Origin: Plotosus lineatus
Taxonomy: Eukaryota > Chordata > Actinopteri > Siluriformes > Plotosidae
Direction: 5' to 3'
Length of the DNA: 64,000 bases
Assembly (NCBI GenBank): GCA_024760905.1
Contig: JALRMN010000025.1
Location: 217,001 to 281,000 of the forward strand
The position numbers were made by a program, and so were the translations under genes. How positions within the stretch are numbered: position 1 is the first letter of the stretch; each line of letters starts with the position of its first letter. Shown one piece after another: positions 42,685 to 54,331 of this stretch. The notes beneath the pieces were generated by a model that saw only the letters and a program-made list of their open reading frames with translations, had not been told where the DNA came from and did no database searches.

Positions 42685-43908
42685 GAAATGCAGCCGTGAG
42701 GGGGGTGCACAAACAAGTGCCCACCCTCACACCAGTCCAAAGCCCAGATAAATGCAGAGGGTTGTGACAGGAAGGGCATCCAGCGTAAAACTTTTTTCCA
42801 GAATACAAAATGAAAACCGTAAAGACAAATCGGTCGAGGCCGGGTTAACAACGACCACCATCAGTGCTGTTAACCAACAGGGTGCTGGTGAAAATGGGAA
42901 TACTGTTGGTTGAAGACATCAAAGAAGGAGAGGTGGGCGAGAGAGAAGAGGGAAAGACAGGTAGGAGAGTACTTGGCGTGCCCTCTGGAAGGACAGTAGA
43001 TAAGGAGACTTGGTGGTGGAATGAGGAAGTAAGTGCAGGAGTGTGTACAAAAGAAGAGGTTAGCAAAGAAGAAATGGGACAGAGAAAGGGCTGAAGAGAG
43101 TAAACAGCAGTACAGGGAGACACAGCATAAGGCGAAGGTAGCAATATCCAAAGCCAAACAGAGGGCGTATGATGACTTGTATGCTCAGTTGGACAGTAAG
43201 GAGGGAGGAACTGATTTATACAGGTTGGCACAGCAGAGAAATAGAGATGGGAAGGATGTGCAGCAAGTTAGAGTGATTACGGACAGAGTGGGAAACGTGT
43301 TGAGTGATGAAAGAAGTGTGCTGGGAAGATGGAAAGAGTACTTTGAAGAGCTGAAGAATGAGTAAAATGAGAGAGAAAAAAGAGTAGAAGAGGTGACTGT
43401 TGAGGACCAGGAAGTAGCAAAGATTAGTAAGGGTGAAGTGAGGAGGGCATTGAAGAGGATGAAAGGTGGAAAGGCAGTTGGTCCTGATGATATACTGGTG
43501 GAGGTATGGAAGTGTCTAGGAGAGGTAGCAGTACATTTTCTGACAAGAACATTCAACAAGGTCTTAGAGAGCGAGAGGATGCCGGAGGAATGGAGGATAA
43601 GTGTGCTGGTGCCCATTTTTAAGAACAAGGGAGACATGCAGAGTTGTGGTAACTACAGAGGGATAAAGTTGATGAGCCATACGATGAAGCTATGGGAAAA
43701 AATAGTGGAAGCTAGACTAAGGGCAGAGGTAATCATTTGTGAGCAACAGTTTGGATTCATGCCAAGAAAGAGCACCGCAGATGCAGTGTTTGCCTTGAGG
43801 ATGCTAATAGAGAAGTACAGAGAAGTACAAGTGCATTGTGCCTTTGTGGATCTGGAGAAAGCATATGACAGGGTGCCGAGAGAGGAACTGTGGCATTGCA
43901 TGAGAAAC
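42685..43908 (+). mobile_element. RTE-cfd copy with endonuclease deleted and 3' end missing
   Basis: 5' end ATGCAGCCGTGAGG. Near 42956 the leader (GAGAAGAGGGAAAG) joins directly to GACAGGTAGGAGAG, deleting the endonuclease. The linker and RT follow (43033-43365 and 43393-43929: [51 protein letters not shown]), ending just after the palm A motif at 43908. A stop at 43363-43365 separates the two frames. Confidence 0.93.
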
Positions 43909-44062
43909 TATGCCATGAACTATGCATGAACTATGAGTTTTCTGAATGAAACATTTGGATAATGACCTAAAGGGATTTGTATTGTATAATTTTAATAAAG
44001 CAACAGAAAAATTGTCATTACTAATTTTTCTTTTCTTTTTTACAATTAAATGGCAAATATTT

Positions 44063-44079
44063 CTTTAAAATATCTGAAT
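44063..44079. repeat. Left TSD of SINE (CTTTAAAATATCTGAAT)
   Basis: Perfect 17-base match to 44423-44439. Confidence 0.95.
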
Positions 44080-44422
44080 CTGAATGTATTCCTTTTGGCT
44101 TTTTTCCTTTTTGCTCGGGAGTCGCCACAGCGAATCATATGATTCGCGCATTTTATTTGGCAGAGGTTTTTACGTTTGATGCCCTTCCTGTCACAACCCT
44201 TTTTAGCAAAGGATAGAAACAAGCTGACGACGTTGCAGCTACTCTTTATGAAAGTCAACAATGGCTCTTTTACATGCCTCTCACCATAGACAGTGAGAGA
44301 CATGGCCCGCCTTTGATAACCCAGTTAGCGGCACTGGGGGGGCAGTGACAACCCTGTGAAGAGTGGGACTCAAACCCCCAACCTTTGGATCAGTGATATA
44401 CCACTAGACCACCACTGCCCCC
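44080..44422 (-). mobile_element. tRNA-SINE with RTE tail, full length
   Basis: Reference copy of the family. Minus sense: GGGGGGCAGTGGTGGTCTAG head with TCTAGTGGTAT (A box), B box GGTTTGAGTCCC, body, then TGTGACAGGAAGGGCATCAA (RTE 5'UTR-like) and ATGATTCGCTGTGGCGACTC...AAAAGCCAAAAGG (RTE 3'-like). About 343 bp, with perfect 17-bp TSDs. Confidence 0.95.
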
Positions 44423-44439
44423 CTTTAAAATATCTGAAT

Positions 44440-45384
44440 ATTTACATATACTTGTGAAGTTAATAATAAAATTATTTGAGATCCAGCTCAATATTTCTTA
44501 ACTGTAGGTCTGTATTTAAGTCAGATACAGCCATCATACCACAAACATACCCAGTGATGTTTCTGTTCATTTTCCAACCACGGCACTGACACATGGTACA
44601 TTTTCAGATGTGACACTGGTATCAGAACGGTGAAACCTCACATCTCCGTGTCTGTTTTGTGGTTTCTCCACTTCTGATCATCTGAACCTTTCACACACTC
44701 ACCACACATTCAATTTGTAGCAGACAAGCACAAAAGACTTTGTTCCTTATGATCTTGACATAATAAAGTTTAAATGATGGTTGCTGTGCAAAATTTAGAC
44801 AGAATTCACATATAATATGAACAAATTATTAAAATGGTTTTATTTTGGCACACATTACAGTCAGATGTTGGTCATTTTGTTGAATTGACTTGTCTCAAGA
44901 AATGAAAATAAATCTGTTTCTGGGTTGAAAAAAAACAAAAACAGCTTGATGGAATTGATCATTGGGTCACTTAAACTGTATATAAATATAAACCTGCAAA
45001 GTTTTGTGTGATTGCCTCCAGTAGCAATTGAGAGTTAAGGGCCCAACGGTTTAAGAACAGAGCTTTAACCACGGCACTATCACCACACTTTAGTATCATC
45101 TTGGAGCAGAGAAAAATTTAATATCTTAACTTACAATGTCCTCTTTCTGTGTTCAGCTTGAAAAACCAAAAATCAGGCTCAATTAAATTCTAACTGCTGT
45201 CCACAAGAAGAAGTTAATTAAATTCTTATTACTAATAGTGGAGGAGTTGAACTTTTAGAGCCAACTGTCCACAACAACACCAATAAGAGCAGGATGAAGA
45301 AAAGTTTGTGTTTAAAAAATTAAGTTTTTCCAGTTTAAAAAATTGACTGAATTGGTGACTCCCCACTGTCACTTTACAATGTGA
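44440..45384. other. Unassigned DNA
   Basis: AT-rich, no recognised gene or repeat. Confidence 0.5.
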
Positions 45385-45690
45385 GGAGTTGGGGTTTGGA
45401 TCTGAACTAAGGGTATTTCTGTATAGAGTTTGCATGTTCACCCTTTGCTCAGATGGGGTTCCTCCTGGTACTCTGCTTCCTCTGACAGCACATGCACATT
45501 GGGTCAAATGGCTACTGTGTGTCGCCCAAAGTTGTGAATATGTGACTGGTTGTCTGTGTCTGTGTTAGTGCTGTGATAGATTTGTGATCTGTTCAGGGTG
45601 TAAGCCCGCCTCTCACCTGTAATCAGCTGAGATTGTCGGTAGCTTTCCCCGTAACCGTGATGGATAAGTAATGTAGATAAGCGATGGAAG
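45385..45690 (+). mobile_element. Old SINE of the GAATGA-tail type
   Basis: Decayed version of the 48346 element: GAGTTTGCATGTTCACCCTT, CTGTTCAGGGTGTAAGCCCG and CCGTAACCGTGATGGATAAG correspond to its body and tail. Head not readable. Confidence 0.65.
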
Positions 45691-45870
45691 CATCTACTAG
45701 TATATTAAAATATGGAGAGGAAGCTGCTGGTGTAAGATACCAAATTAAACTTTGAATTGAAATCATTACAATTAGTAAATATAAAACTGCACCGATCACC
45801 AAAATATACTGTGTCGAACACACCATTTACAAATAAGAATGAAATAAACTACATTATTAAAGTATACAGT

Positions 45871-45872
<2 letters not shown>

Positions 45873-45944
<72 letters not shown>

Positions 45945-45965
45945 TGTGGGTGTGTGTGTGTGTAT

Positions 45966-46002
<37 letters not shown>

Positions 46003-46023
46003 TGTGGGTGTGTGTGTGTGTAT

Positions 46024-46105
<82 letters not shown>
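45873..46105. repeat. Compound (TG)n / (TG with GGTGTG interruptions) / (AG)n microsatellite
   Basis: About 195 bases of TG with two near-identical interruption blocks (GGGTGTGTGGGTG...TATACG at about 45939-45968 and 45998-46027), followed by about 19 AG units. Confidence 0.97.
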
Positions 46106-46108
<3 letters not shown>

Positions 46109-46589
46109 CTGAAGTGTATTGTTGAAGTAAAAAAGCTGAGATGTTATTTGCTGTGTTTAGTTCTTTTCCGGGGGTGTACGGGTCTAAGTAGTGCAGTCTG
46201 TATAAATAACCACACCCCTACACACAGATAAAGCCTTGTATGATTTACCCAACACATAGTTTACTCTTTGTCTCTCAAATGATACACAATGATTCAGTTT
46301 AAATATTTCTCTGTGTTTCTCTGTGTTATGGGTGAGTCACCATAATCTTAATGACTGATAAATACATTTTCATTAATTATGTAGATTAAACAAAGAAAAC
46401 ATTGGGTCAACAATAGAATGAAAGCAATGTTTAGCATTCAGGCTTTTGCGATATGAGACCTTGTACATTTACATCATTTTGATATTATAAATCAACTAGC
46501 ATTTGGCATAAAGTTTGATACCAAATCCTTTATTTCTTTTTTCATGAAATGTTGATAGTGTTGTTATTGTTGGTTTTCTTGTAGTATCA

Positions 46590-46672
46590 GAAGTAGTGGT
46601 AGTAGTAGTAGTTGTAGAAGTATCAGTATTAGTAGTATTAGTAGTAGTAGTAGTTGTTGTTGTTGTTGACTC
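46590..46672. repeat. (AGT)n/(TTG)n imperfect trinucleotide tract
   Basis: GTAGTAGTAG runs interleaved with TATCAG, ending in GTTGTTGTTG. Confidence 0.9.
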
Positions 46673-46817
46673 AGTTGTTTAGAGTCTGTGACCTCCAGAA
46701 TAATTTAAACGTTAATATAGATTCTCGTGCTGCATGGTCCATAAATGTATTTTCTTGCCACAAAACATGTCTGTTCTGGGTTTTGGTTTTCTTTATGAAT
46801 GTCAAGCAGAGTAAATC

Positions 46818-46831
46818 CCAGATAATCGAGT
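46818..46831. repeat. Left TSD of SINE (CCAGATAATCGAGT)
   Basis: Matches 47178-47191 (CCAGATAATGGAGT) with one mismatch. Confidence 0.88.
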
Positions 46832-47177
46832 GTGAGATTTTCTTTCGGCTTTTTTCCCTTTTTCAGGGGTCGCCACAGCGAATGATTCGCACGTTTGATT
46901 TGGCACAGGTTTTTACATCAGATGCCCTTCCTGAAACAACTCTTTAGCAAGGGACAGAGACACGCTGACGGCTTTGCAGCTTCTCTTTACAAAAGTCAGC
47001 AATGGTTCTTTTACATGAACCTCTCACCATGGACAGTGAGAGACATGGCCCGCCTTTGATAACCCAGTTAGCTGCACTGGGGGGGACAGTGACAACCTTG
47101 TGGCGAGCGGGACTCGAACCCAGAACATAAAGGTCAGCGATCCAGCGCCCTATACCACCAGGCCACCACTGTCCATG
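46832..47177 (-). mobile_element. tRNA-SINE with RTE tail, full length
   Basis: Minus sense: head GGACAGTGGTGGCCTGGTGG, B box GGTTCGAGTCCC, body, then the RTE-like tail (TTCGCTGTGGCGACCCCTGA, AAAGCCGAAAG). The TSD is 14 bases with one mismatch. Confidence 0.93.
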
Positions 47178-47280
47178 CCAGATAATGGAGTTAACTATCT
47201 TTATTTTACATGTAAAAAGTAGAGTTTAAGGTAGAATCACCAGAATTCAGTGGTTTAGCAGAGCTCAAAGCACCTTGCAT

Positions 47281-47879
47281 CTTCTTTTACTTCTTTTCCT
47301 TTCAGCTGCTCCCTTCAGGGGTTGCCACAGCAAATCATCCGCCTCCATCTCACCCTATCCTCTGCATCTTCTTTTTTGACTCCAAAGACCTTCATGTCTT
47401 CCTTCACCACATCCATAAATCTCTTCTTTTGTCTTCCTCTAGGCCTTCTGCCTGGTAGTTCCAACCACAGCATCCTACTGCCAATATACTCACTATCTCT
47501 CCTCTGTACATGTCCAAACCATCTCAATCTAGCCTCTCTGACTTTGTCTCCAAAACATCTTACATGGGCTGTCCCTCTGATATACTCATTTCTGATCCTA
47601 TCCATCCTCGTTACTCCCAGAGAGAACCTCAACATTTTCATCTCCGCTACCTCCAGCTCTGCCTCCTGCCTTTTCCTCAGCGCCACTGTTTCTAAGCCAT
47701 ACAACATCGCTGGCCTCACCACCATCTTGTACACTTTTCCTTTCATTCTTGCTGACACTCTCCTATCGCACATCACACCGGACACTTTTCTCCAACCATT
47801 CCAGCCTGCCTGCACACGCTTCTTCACCTCTTTTCCACACTCTCCATTGCTCTGGATGGTTGAGCCTAAGTACTTAAAA
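47281..47879 (-). pseudogene. RTE-cfd 3' fragment, 5'-truncated
   Basis: Minus frame 47827-47315 is open for 170 codons to the natural CGNP/CGDP end: VQAGWNGWRKVSGVMCDRRV, MLYGLETVALRKRQEAE, MLRFSLGVTRMDRIRNEY and LRWFGHVQRRDSEYIGSR. Truncated at FKYLGST-type sequence (47879). No TSD identified. Confidence 0.93.
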
Positions 47880-48335
47880 CAACTTTGTGCACTTTGGTTG
47901 TTTTATCACTTCCAGAGGTATGATTTTTAAAATTATTTTCTTATAAAAACTATTGTGTCCCTCCGTCTGTATGTATATGTACATGTAGGAGCCCTACGGC
48001 TATATTATATTTCCATTTGTTAAATCTCTCAATACCATAAGACTTTCAGACATCAAAAATGTGGGGAGGGAAATTTTATAATGTGATTTCCAATAAATCA
48101 ATACAATAAATTCAGTGGCATCATCAAAATAAGAAAAAATGTGAGACTGCACCATTAGTGTTCATATCTGTTGTACAACGCTGTCTTATACTGCATGATA
48201 TCACATTCTGTCGTCAACCTATGTCAGGAAAGGTTAATTTCTAAGGAGCTCTGCTTTTAGGAAATGTTTATAGTTTATATTATTACTTCACTCTGACAAT
48301 TGCACACTGGTAAGTGTGACTTTAATCACTTAAAA
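47880..48335. other. Unassigned DNA
   Basis: AT-rich, no recognised gene or repeat. Confidence 0.5.
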
Positions 48336-48345
48336 ACTCCACTGA

Positions 48346-48681
48346 GGCGGCATGGTGGTGTTGTGATTGGCAGATCCGCCTCTCAGCAAGAAGTCCAGCG
48401 TTTGATTACTAGCTCAGGTGTTTCTGTGTGGAGTTGGCATGTTGTCCTCGTGCGTGTGTGGGTTTCCTTTGGGTACTCCGGTTTCCTCCCACAGTCCCAA
48501 AACATGCACAGTAGGTTAATTGGCTGTTCCAAATTCACTGTAGGTGTGAGTATGAATAGTTGTGCGAGTGTTTGCCCTGCGATGGCCTACGAGCTGTCCA
48601 GGGTGCACACAGAGTTGACTAAGAGGGGCGCCAGCCTCCCCGTGACCCTCATGAGAAGTAATTAGAAAATGAATGAATGAG
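48346..48681 (+). mobile_element. Fish tRNA-like SINE with GAATGA tail
   Basis: GCGGCATGGTGGTGTTGTGA head with a degraded B box (GCGTTTGATTAC), the typical GTGTGGAGTTGGCATGTTGT and GGTTTCCTCCCACAGTCCCA body, then GTGTTTGCCCTGCGATGGCC, GGGCGCCAGCCTCCCCGTGA and GAAAATGAATGAATGA. TSD ACTCCACTGA at 48336-48345 and 48682-48691. Confidence 0.85.
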
Positions 48682-48965
48682 ACTCCACTGATCCCCAGTG
48701 TGAGGTACCATCACACCAGTGGGAATAAATTGTTATAAAATGAATGTTCTGTGCCTCATTCATGTGATTTTAGAATCTTTGACATTTTACTTAATAAACA
48801 CATGATTTTATGGTACCTATCCTCCTTGTGCTCATGTAACACATTCGACATCTCTATCAGAAAATACTACCTGCTCCTCATGCCAAAATCTCCAGTCACC
48901 ACCTCTACTATTTTCCCAGCATCCTTCTCCATGTGGTCTGAGGTCATCCTTTTCATCTGGAGTCC

Positions 48966-48983
48966 ATGTCGCCACATTACAAT
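48966..48983. repeat. Left TSD of RTE copy (ATGTCGCCACATTACAAT)
   Basis: Identical over 18 bases to 52130-52147. Confidence 0.97.
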
Positions 48984-51900
48984 CTTCTTCTTTTCCTTTC
49001 GGCTTTTCCCTTCAGGGGTCGCCACAGCGAATCATCTGCCTCCATCTCACCCTATCCTTTGCATCTTCTTCTCTTACACCAACGACCTTCATGTCCTCCT
49101 TTACCACATCCATGAATCGTCTCTTTGGTCTTCCTCTAGGCCTTTTGCCTGGTAGTTCCAGCCTCAGCATCCTATTACCAATATACTCACTATCCCTCCT
49201 CTGTACATGTCCAAACCATCTCAATCTAGCCTCTCTGACTTTGTCTCCAAAACGTCTTACATGTGCTGTCCCTCTGACGTGCTCATTCCTAATCCTATCC
49301 ATCCTCGTTACTCCCAAAGAGAACCTCAACATTTTCATCTCTGCTACCTCCAACTCTGCCTCCTGTCTTTTCCCCAGGGCCACTGTTTCTAACCCATACA
49401 GCATCGTTGGCCTCAACACCGTTTTGTACACTTTTCCTTTCATTTTTGCCGATACCCTCCTATCACACATCACACCGGACACTTTTCTCCAACCATTCCA
49501 GCCTGCCTGCACACGCTTCTTCACCTCTTTTCCACACTCTCCATTGCTCTGGATTGTTGAGCCTAAGTACTTAAAATCCTCCACCTTTCTTATCTCTGTT
49601 CCCTGTAATCTCACCGTTCCTCTTTGGTCCTTGTCATTCATGCACATGTATTCTGTCTTACTGAGGCTAATCTTCATTCCCCTCCTTTCCAGGGCATACC
49701 TCCACCTCTCTAGATTTTCCTGCACTTGTTCTCTGCTCTCACTACAGATTACAATGTCATCTGCAAACATCATAGTCCATGGGGAATCTTGTCTAACCTC
49801 GTCTGTCAGCCTGTCCATCACCATAGCTTGAACAAGAAGGGGCTGAGAGCTGACCCTTGATGCAGTCCCACCTCCACCTTGAACTCTTCTGTCACACCGA
49901 CAGCACACCTCACCACTGTCTTACATCTCTCATACATGTCCTGCACCACTCTAACATACTTCTCTGCCACTCCAGACTTCCTCATGCAATACCACAGTTC
50001 TTCTCTCGGCACCCTGTCATATGCTTTCTCCAGATCCACAAAGGCACAATGCAGCTCCGTCTGACCTTCTCTGTACTTCTCCATTAACATCCTCAAGGCA
50101 AACACTGCATCTGTGGTGCTCTTTCTGGGCATGAAACCAAACTATTGTTCACAAATGCTGACTTCTGCCCTTAGTCTAGCTTCCACTATTCTTTCCCATA
50201 ACTTCATCATATGGCTCATCAACTTTATCCCTCTGTAGTTGCCACAACTCTGCACGTCTCCCTTGTTCTTAAAAATGGGCACCAGCACACTTCTCCTCCA
50301 TTCCTCTGGCATCCTCTCACTCTCTAAGACCTTGTTAAATGTTCTTGTCAGAAAATCTACTGCTACCTCTCCTAGACACTTCCATACCTCCACCGGTATG
50401 TCATCAGGACCAACTGCCTTTCCATTCTTCATCCTCTTCAATGCCCTCCTCACTTCACCCTTACTAATCTTTGCTACTTCCTGGTCCTTAACAGTCACCT
50501 CTTCTACTCTTTTCTCTCTCTCATTTTCCTCATTCATCAGCTCTTCAAAGTACTCTTTCCATCTTCCCAGCACACTTCTGTCATCAGTCAATACATTTCC
50601 CTCTCTGTCCTTTATCAATCTAACTTGCTGCACGTCCTTCCCATCTCTATTTCTCTGCTGTGCCAACCTGTATAATTCATTTTCTCCCTCCTTACTTTCC
50701 AGCCGAGCATACAACTCATCAAGCAGCGCTCTGTTTGGCCTTTGACACTGCTACCTTTGCCTTACGCTGTGTCTCCCTGTACTCCTGTTTACTCTCTTCG
50801 GTTTTGTCAATGTCCCACTTCTTCTTAGCTAATCTCTTCCTTTGTACACACTCCTGCACTTCCTCATTCCACCACCAAGTCTCCTTATCTACTTTCCTTC
50901 CAGATGACACACCAAGTATTCTCCTACCTGTCTCCCTGATCACATTCGCTGTAGTTGTCCAGTCATCTGGAAGCACTTCCTGACCACCCAAAGCCTGTTT
51001 CAACTCCTCCTTGAAGACAACCCGACACTCTTCCTTTTTCAACTTCCACCACTTTGTCTTCTGCTCTGCCTTTGCCTTCTTCACCTTCCTCACCATAAGC
51101 ATCATCCTGCACACCACCATCCTATGCTGTTTGGCAACACTCTCACCCGCTACTACTTTGCAGTCACTGACTTCCTTTAAATTACATCGCCTGCACAAGA
51201 TGTAGTCTACCTGTGTGCTCCTACCTCCACTTTTATAAGTCACCCTATGCTCCTCTCTCTTCTGGAAGAAAGTATTCACCACAGCCATTTCCATCCTTTT
51301 TGCAAAATCTACCACCATCTGTCCTTCTGCGTTCCTGTCCTGGATACCAAACCTACCCATCACTTCCTCGTCCCCTCTGTTTCCTGCACCAACATGTCCA
51401 TTGAAGTCTGCCCCAATGACCACTCTTTCACCTCTGGGGTACTCTGCATCACTTCATCTAACTCCCTCCAGAATCTCTCCTTCTCTTCTCGCTCACATCC
51501 TGTCTGTGGGGCATAAGCACTAACAACATTGACCATCACACCTTTAATTTCTAACTTGAGACTCATCACTCTGTCTGACACTCTTTTCACTTCTAGAACA
51601 TTCCTGGCAAACTCCTCCTTCAAGATGACTCCGACTCCATTTCTCTTCCCATCCACACCGTGATAAAACAGCTTAAACCCTGCTCCTATGCTTCTAGCCT
51701 TGCGACCTTTCCACCTGGTCTCCTGAACACACAGTATGTCCACCTTCCTCCTCTGCATCATGTCAGCCAGCTCTCTACCTTTTCCTGTCATAGTTCCAAT
51801 ATTCAAAGTCCCTACTTTCAGTCCTAGACTCATGCCTTTCCTCTTCTCTCTCTGGCAGCGGACACGCCTCCCGCCTCTCCTTCTTCGACGTCTTCGACCA

Positions 51901-52129
51901 ACAGTAGTCCAATTTCCATCAGCACCCTGTTGGTTGACGGCACTGATGGCGGTCGTTGTTAACCCGGGCCTCGACCGAACCGGTATGTCATTCTTTCTTG
52001 TGATTCGCATAGTTTATTTGGCATTTGTTTCGCGGATGCCCTTCCTGACGCAACCCTCTGCATTTATCCGGGCTTGGGACCGGCGTGAGGGAGAGACACT
52101 GGTTTGTGCCCCCCCCTCACGGCTGCATT
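48984..52129 (-). mobile_element. RTE-cfd retrotransposon, best-preserved full-length copy
   Basis: About 3.15 kb between perfect 18-bp TSDs. 5' end AATGCAGCCGTGAGGGGGGG (minus sense), 3' end CCGAAAGGAAAAGAAGAAGA. It has no poly(A), typical of RTE elements. It defines the family boundaries used elsewhere. Its perfect TSD and few coding lesions make it one of the youngest insertions here. Confidence 0.97.
49012..52010 (-). pseudogene. RTE-cfd endonuclease-reverse transcriptase ORF, lightly damaged
   Basis: Expected single ORF of roughly 1000 codons. Endonuclease: LKVGTLNIGTMTGKGRELAD, VQETRWKGRKARSIG, NVVSAYAPQTG (52010-51360), then after a frameshift near 51435 IGADFNGHVGAGNRGDEEVM, STQVDYILCRR and TWWWNEEVQECVQ (51423-50719). 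A second frameshift lies near 50720. RT: 50714-50142 with KAVGPDDIPVEVWKCLGE and IFKNKGDVQSCGNYRGIK; a CAG-to-TAG change at 50142-50144; [16 protein letters not shown] and [17 protein letters not shown] (50132 onward); a 2-base gain near 49828; MMFADDIVICSESREQ and the C-terminus to CGDP (49012). Only four lesions are evident. Confidence 0.95.
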
Positions 52130-52334
52130 ATGTCGCCACATTACAATAATTTTCTCTATCTTACTTCAGGAGATAACCATTCATCTCCCACCTTCTGGTT
52201 TTGATTTCAATAGTTTCATCCCTGCTCTTTCAATAGTTAATCATTCCTGATGTGATCCTTTCATTGGACACGGAAGATTCCACATAAACAACTTTTATGA
52301 AACTTGTGGTTTGATGTCTCATTTTTTTTATATT

Positions 52335-52720
52335 TCATATTTCATATCCATATAGAATGATGGGTAACACTGGGATCTTATACAGCTTCACTTTGGTTCT
52401 CCTTGAGATGTTGTCTTTGCTCCACATTATTTTAAGTCTGATTAATGTATGCCTCATCATACCCCCTCTTTCTCTTTCTCTGCAAACTTTCCCTCTGATA
52501 TATGAATTCCACGACATCCTTGATGTCTTGTGTCTAATTTTAACCTTTGTTTCATCCTGTGCATTAATTCTTAAGACCTTTGCATTCCTAGATTTATTTT
52601 TAACTGATCTATTTGGCTTCTTCATTCATTTTAGTTATCTTGTGCTGAATTTGTTGTGTTGTATAGTCGAGTAAAGTCACATCATTAGCAAAGTCGAGGT
52701 TGTGTAGTTTTCAGGTGAAC
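52335..52720 (-). pseudogene. Old relic of the second LINE lineage, post-FADD region
   Basis: Minus strand: LDFANDVTLLDYTT-like (around 52700, FADD changed), then KVLRINAQDETKVKIR and ISRRTKVKLYKIPVLPIILY GYE, which matches the typical INA-K and SRRTK-RLYK--V-P-LLYG patterns of the lineage seen at 24965-28150. Heavily decayed. Confidence 0.7.
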
Positions 52721-53012
52721 TTCCACCCTATGCTGTGCCTGCCTTCACCAACTGTCAACATAATCAGGAACAACAATCTTGAATATTATAGCCTCGTTTA
52801 TCCCTGGACTCGATCTCAAACCACTTGCATACATCTCTCTGATCCTTCATAGAACCCTGAATTTCTTGATAGAAAAAATCTCACCAATCAAATCAATGCG
52901 GTGGGAAAGGCTGGAATATTACTATATAAATGGAAGGCAATCAACTGAGAATATGCCTAAAAAAAAAAAAAAGTAAATTTTTGGTCTCCTTATTGAATTT
53001 CTTCATCAGAGA

Positions 53013-53013
<1 letters not shown>

Positions 53014-53073
<60 letters not shown>

Positions 53074-53094
53074 TTTTTTTTTTTTTTTTTTTTC
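53014..53094. repeat. (TTA)n followed by poly-T
   Basis: About 19 TTA units then about 23 T. Confidence 0.97.
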
Positions 53095-53119
53095 AGAAAA
53101 ATAAGTTGAAAATACGTTA

Positions 53120-53380
53120 CTGATGCATGAACTTTACAAGACCTCTGAAGTTGTGCTTTATTATTTAACACCAATATATTATTGTTCGTCAATCCTTTAT
53201 GGGCAACTGTGGATTGTCCAGCACATCCCACAGATGCTTGATCAAATTAAGGTTTGGGGAATGTTCAAGGTCATGTCAACACCTTTAGCTCTTCAACACA
53301 TTCCTCAAACCATTCCTGAACATTTTTTGAAAGGGACAGAGTACATTATCCTGCTGAAAGAAGGGATCGCTGTTATGGTA
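53120..53380 (-). pseudogene. Tc1-like transposase relic
   Basis: Minus sense about 53380-53190 reads FFQQDNVLCPFQK (second catalytic D region), FRNGLRN, HSPNLNLIKHLWDVLDN (the normal NPIEHLW has become NLIKHLW, losing the catalytic E). A different family from the 18321 copy. Frameshifts are frequent. Confidence 0.75.
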
Positions 53381-53748
53381 TACTCAATGGCTGACTGTGC
53401 ATTTGGTACCTGTGCCTTTAGTTGGGATTTAACAGACTTAATCCACCTCCTAATACCACCACTATCATGTCATAATTATACACACCATCAAAAAATATAC
53501 AAAAACAACATTTAATAAGGTGTGGCATTGCAGACAGAGAGAAGCATTTCACGCTAGTAACTCTGAGCATTACTGGCGATCACTGATGGAAACTGTTGGT
53601 AAATTTGGCACTCAGCCAAATGTAACAAGCGTAAACCTTATCTCCTGACCGCTCTTTGATGTCTAGCTTTGCTGCTAAAGTCTGCCTCAAGAATGGATTT
53701 TTAAAGAATGTTCAATACCAAGTCATTTTCTAATATTAGTTACATAAT
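53381..53748. other. Unassigned DNA
   Basis: Might include more of the preceding Tc1 relic. Nothing is readable. Confidence 0.45.
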
Positions 53749-54330
53749 CTTCTTATTTTTGGCTGTTCCCTTCAGAGGACGCCACAGCAAATTATCTACC
53801 TCCATCTCACCCTGTCCTCTGCATCTTCTTCTCTTACTCCAACAACCTTCATGTCTTCTTTCACCACATCCATAAATCTCTTCTTTGGTCTTCCTCTAGG
53901 CCTTCTGCCTGGTAGTTCCATCATACTACTAAAATACTCACTATCCCTCTTTTGTACATGTCCAAACCATCTCAATCTAGCCTCTCTGACTTTGTCTCCA
54001 AAACATCTTACATGTGCTGTCCCTCTGATGTGCTCATTCCTGATCCCATTTATCCTCATTACTCTCAAAGAGAACCTCAGCATTTTCATCTCTGCTACCT
54101 CCAGCTCTGCCTCCTGTCTTTTTCTCGGTGCCACTGTTTCTAAACCATTCAACATCACTGGCCTCATCACAGTCTTGTATACTTTTCCTTTCATTCTTGC
54201 CGATACCTTCCTATCACACATTACACCGGACACTTTTCTCCAACCATTCCAACCTGCCTGAACACACTTCGCCTCTTTTCCACACTCTCTATTGCTCTGG
54301 ATTGTTGAGCCAAGATACTTACAATCCTCA
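53749..54330 (-). pseudogene. RTE-cfd 3' fragment joined to a half fold-back transposon
   Basis: Minus frame 54353-53796 covers CKYLGSTIQSNRECGKE, VQAGWNGWRKVSGVMCDRKV, MLRFSLRVMRINGIRNEH and LRWFGHVQKRDSEYF. The CGDP end is altered (CGVL-like, GGCGTCCTCTGAAGGGAACA). The 5' truncation point lies directly against fold-back arm sequence at 54332. Confidence 0.9.
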
Positions 54331-54331
54331 T

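Noticed and set aside
45873..46112. ORFs coding Cys-Val repeats
   Set aside because: Translation of a TG microsatellite.
49091..49831. Long plus-strand ORF (246 codons, serine/proline/leucine-rich)
   Set aside because: It is the antisense shadow of the RTE C-terminal coding region. Similar shadows occur opposite every minus-strand RTE copy (e.g. 47322-47930, 23376-24142).
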